Assembly: GCA_036505615.1 (NCBI GenBank)
Contig: DASXTB010000433.1
Location: forward strand, 1 to 6,859
DNA length: 6,859 bases
Direction of reading: 5' to 3'
DNA from: DASXTB01 sp036505615
GTDB taxonomy: Bacteria > Acidobacteriota > UBA6911 > JACQSX01
Shown: in pieces, positions 6,601 through 6,859 of the stretch
Numbering within the stretch: the stretch's first letter is position 1
Layout: each line of letters opens with the position of its first letter
Notes under the pieces: generated by a model
Database searches by the model: none
What the model was told of the DNA's origin: nothing
Seen by the model: the letters and a program-made list of their open reading frames with translations, nothing else
Made by a program: the position numbers and the translations under genes

Positions 6601-6859
6601 CGCAACCGGAAGATGCTGTGATCGTTTACTTCGCCGGACACGGTACCGCGCAAGGCAATCGCTTTTATCTAATTCCACACGACCTCGGTTACAGCGGCGC
6701 ACGCACGCAACTCGACGCCGCAGGGCTGCAAAACATCCTGACGCATAGCATCTCGGATGAAGAGTTGGAGCGGGCCGTTGAAACAATCGATGCGGGCCAA
6801 TTGCTACTGGTCATCGATGCCTGCAACTCCGGACAGGCGTTGGAAGCTGAAGAGAAACG
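3687..6859 (+). CDS. Exported WD40-caspase (peptidase C14-like) protein, 3' end missing
   Basis: One uninterrupted frame of 1057 codons runs from GTG 3687 past the window edge. In order: a signal peptide at residues 1-39 (AAVFLSAALIAFF, cleavage likely after LRA); fourteen WD40 repeats at 54-700, with a 62-residue non-WD insert at 399-460; a junction at about 715-785 with the motif DWLVTTPDGLFDGSPEGW and a later YYYPGLLADVL, which I recall from bacterial WD40-caspase proteins; a beta-sandwich-like region at about 788-895; and a caspase-fold domain from about 899 (GIAYILAVGVNQY). His985 (YFAGHG) and Cys1046 (LVIDACNSG) are the expected catalytic pair. The domain is cut 11 residues after the Cys, so the end of the fold and any C-terminal domain are unseen. 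Family members are cysteine peptidases, often cutting after Arg/Lys (metacaspase-like) or Asp; specificity here cannot be read. Secretion is predicted, not shown. It is the fourth gene of the cluster and the only one with catalytic motifs. Confidence 0.92.
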   Translation, partial: MDWRKKPRPLREPITSQRVRAAVFLSAALIAFFPHSLRAQQSYARPQLLLQNAHTDRVRAIAFSPDGRVLASGSSDQTVKLWEVATGALLRPLTGHTERVESVSFSSDGRLLASAGGDKTVRVWDVETGSVVRTFSDSTALFRAVVFSPDGRMVAAAADEKIILFETNSGTVIRKIDPQSGWIHSLAFSPDGSRLVSGSQSIKLWDVTNGKLVREFPLSNEVARSVAFSPDGKRLAAASSAGGPGFKATPGAVNIWETDSGKLLHRLQGHAAGVLSVTFSSDGQMLASAGEDKGIRLWDAGSGVLLRTLLGHGGRFGWVYAVRFSPGGELLASAGEDHTIRLWRPGDGSVVRILEGHNYRIESVAFSPRGKTLAAGGLGLLGHVELWETTGGQLARALTPAAQTSSLADEQSTQQAVGQLEEMFRKLDMLGWEITSAQTEWEGQRSSSGSLQQVMAGLAGTLRPMVFSPDGKLLVTGTLDRRIHLWDAESGTLRRTLTAHSGLVKALAFSNDSSRFASAGEDKTIKMWNASNGYLLGRIDQAHSGPILAIALSPDGKLLASSASKDQVTKLWDTENWILKRTIDSGTSYALAFTPDGRHLLTGGSEVRRWDTATGSLVSTFEGKSLSVTSLDLSFDGSMLAAGTSSEGSAQLSVLLWDVATGKLRHTMRGHSGPIWAVSFSPDGKFVASGGDDATIKLWENGSGTLLATASAVNQGKDWLVTTPDGLFDGSPEGWSLVRWRFSDKLFDTVPVEAFFNEYYYPGLLADVLADKKPNAARDIQRLDRRQARVKLTLTDSNSPSGILSARSAKIGIEVTENSTGGTAGSGSGARDVRLFRNGSLVKVWRGDVLKGESKVRLEATVPIVAGENRLTAYVFNRDNIKSSDATVIVKGAESLRRKGIAYILAVGVNQYANSEYNLNFAVADAQAFAEEMKRQQTKLDQYERVEIISLNDKAATKGAISKSLADLSGKTQPEDAVIVYFAGHGTAQGNRFYLIPHDLGYSGARTQLDAAGLQNILTHSISDEELERAVETIDAGQLLLVIDACNSGQALEAEEK
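3846..5786 (+). repeat. WD40 array, fourteen blades in 8+6 blocks
   Basis: Blades end at W82, W124, F165, W205, W256, W298, W343, W387, then after an insert at W486, W528, W572, W610, W657 and W699. Most carry the core FSPDG-x-x-LASAG-x-D-x-T-I-x-LWD. Blade 3 ends LFE instead of LW(D/E); blades 4 and 12 are short, and blade 5 contains a glycine-rich loop (SSAGGPGFKATPG). Fourteen blades fit two seven-bladed propellers. WD40 propellers bind proteins and probably sense or present partners to the caspase domain. Confidence 0.9.
6381..6859 (+). other. Caspase-like catalytic domain, partial
   Basis: Within the WD40-caspase gene this segment begins with beta-strand 1 (GIAYILAVGVNQY) and helix 1 (VADAQAFAEEMKRQQ). 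A strand ends in the catalytic His codon at 6639-6641 (YFAGHG), and the next core strand ends in the catalytic Cys codon at 6822-6824 (DACNSG). The 60 residues between them hold a loop (YLIPHDLGY) and a helix (SDEELERAVE), as in caspase-fold peptidases. Both catalytic residues are intact, so activity is plausible. The remainder of the fold lies beyond the window. Confidence 0.88.

Overview
The window reads as one co-directional, plus-strand gene cluster from a moderately GC-rich bacterium. Four features together suggest Acidobacteriota, possibly a Blastocatellia-like lineage: kinesin-light-chain-style TPRs, a HEAT array ending in a Trp-rich tail, a chalcone-isomerase-like protein, and a WD40 protein fused to a caspase-like peptidase. 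This assignment comes from family resemblance only; no marker gene is present.

Layout. Positions 1-294 hold no convincing gene. They contain a possible sigma70-type promoter (88-116) and a 17-codon reading frame with a strong Shine-Dalgarno sequence (186-239). Four genes follow, all with an N-terminal export signal: a TPR protein (295-1203), a HEAT-repeat protein with an unrecognised N-terminal domain (1279-2958), a chalcone-isomerase-like protein (3011-3649), and a very large WD40-caspase (peptidase C14-like) protein that starts at GTG 3687 and runs off the end of the window (1057 codons visible). The gaps are 75, 52 and 37 bases, so an operon is likely.

The last gene fills almost half the window without a stop codon and carries both expected catalytic residues: His985 in a YFAGHG motif and Cys1046 in a DACNSG motif. 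It is the only recognisable enzyme candidate; the other three are scaffold or ligand-binding types. A reasonable inference is an exported, multi-scaffold assembly around a caspase-like protease. What it does (signalling, regulated proteolysis, cell death or envelope maintenance) cannot be read from the sequence.

A second notable feature is that the HEAT gene and the chalcone-isomerase-like gene begin with a near-duplicate module (Shine-Dalgarno sequence, start, signal peptide and a PERRAxKSG linker) and then diverge completely. This suggests that a shared 5' end was copied onto unrelated mature proteins.
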